Shown here piece by piece: positions 63,725 to 64,000 of a stretch of DNA of 64,000 nucleotides. Made by a program: the position numbers and the translations under genes. The stretch comes from Pseudaminobacter soli (ex Li et al. 2025) (GTDB lineage Bacteria > Pseudomonadota > Alphaproteobacteria > Rhizobiales > Rhizobiaceae): NCBI RefSeq assembly GCF_029892515.1, contig NZ_JARXVF010000001.1, positions 930,001-994,000 on the forward strand. Reading direction: 5' to 3'. The notes below the pieces were generated by a model that saw nothing but the letters and a program-made list of their open reading frames with translations, had not been told where the DNA came from and did no database searches. Numbering within the stretch: position 1 is the first letter of the stretch; each line of letters begins with the position of its first letter.

Positions 63725-64000
63725 CCGCGGCGCAGGGCTGCCGCCCTCGACTCATTTAGCTTACCTGCGTTTTCAGCCACAGATCGCCGATTCCAGGCAT
63801 GGATCGCGCTGTCTCTGAAAGAGGCTGCGCTTACTGGCAGACAAAACGGCCCCTTCCGAATCTGGTGCATTGATGCTTGCGGGTATTAGCGTGCGAAGGC
63901 GTGTGATCCATCGCGGACAAAGCGCCCTGCCCGCAGCGCCATGGTCTTGCAATTGCCTGTTTTCGCATCGTTTTTGGCTGAAAGCGGCGGCTTTTCCCCA

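Noticed and set aside
63725-64000. Tail of the window checked for a tRNA or gene after yacG
   Set aside because: No cloverleaf or credible frame could be drawn in the 276 bp present.

Overview
The window looks like a chromosomal segment of a high-GC alphaproteobacterium of the order Hyphomicrobiales (Rhizobiales), probably near Mesorhizobium/Aminobacter (Phyllobacteriaceae). This is inferred from the conserved murA-DUF2948-hisD-UPF0262-phosphatase-infA-maf-yacG block, the zwf-pgl-edd operon, the modABC-modE order, and a succinoglycan-type exo cluster with rhizobial gene order. No phage, IS element, CRISPR array or rRNA was recognised. One tRNA (Thr, anticodon GGT) is present.

Left part (1-13.4 kb): polyamine and acetate metabolism. 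A minus-strand run holds a glutamine-synthetase-like gamma-glutamylputrescine synthetase, PotF (binding protein) and PotG (ATPase, cut by the window edge). Next come a DMT exporter, a ScfR/RamB-type regulator divergent from isocitrate lyase (aceA), a small protein, a degenerate receiver-domain protein, a second glutamine-synthetase paralogue, and puuB. An ATP-grasp ligase with a possible 49-residue peptide gene upstream sits on the opposite strand between that paralogue and puuB and looks inserted.

Middle (13.4-34.6 kb): a SleB-type hydrolase lipoprotein with an internal tandem duplication; an aldehyde dehydrogenase/SDR pair; the Entner-Doudoroff operon zwf-pgl-edd; a 1.1 kb intergenic stretch of degenerate repeats; a GAF-GGDEF diguanylate cyclase; a GlxA-family regulator with folD; an unknown proline-rich protein; a glycosyltransferase; a Tat-exported metallophosphoesterase; proC; a SAF-domain oxidoreductase of unknown substrate; and modABC followed by a one-domain ModE. 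A good ModE-box candidate lies upstream of modA.

Exo region (34.6-55.6 kb): a nearly complete succinoglycan-type exopolysaccharide locus. exoY-F-Q-Z (galactosyl-lipid start, export, polymerisation, acetylation) diverge from the small repressor gene exoX and exoU across a 624 bp AT-rich control region. exoV-exoW (pyruvylation, seventh sugar) follow on the minus strand, then exoT (flippase), exoK (secreted glycanase), exoL-A-M-O (sugars 2-5), exoN (UDP-glucose supply) and exoP (tyrosine autokinase/copolymerase). A PPP-family phosphatase resembling PssZ and exoH (succinylation) close the locus. exoB and exoI were not seen.

Right part (55.6-64 kb): an amino-acid-type periplasmic binding protein with its own terminator and no permease genes nearby, a DMT transporter, tRNA-Thr, and the conserved housekeeping block from a 59-residue protein upstream of murA through yacG.
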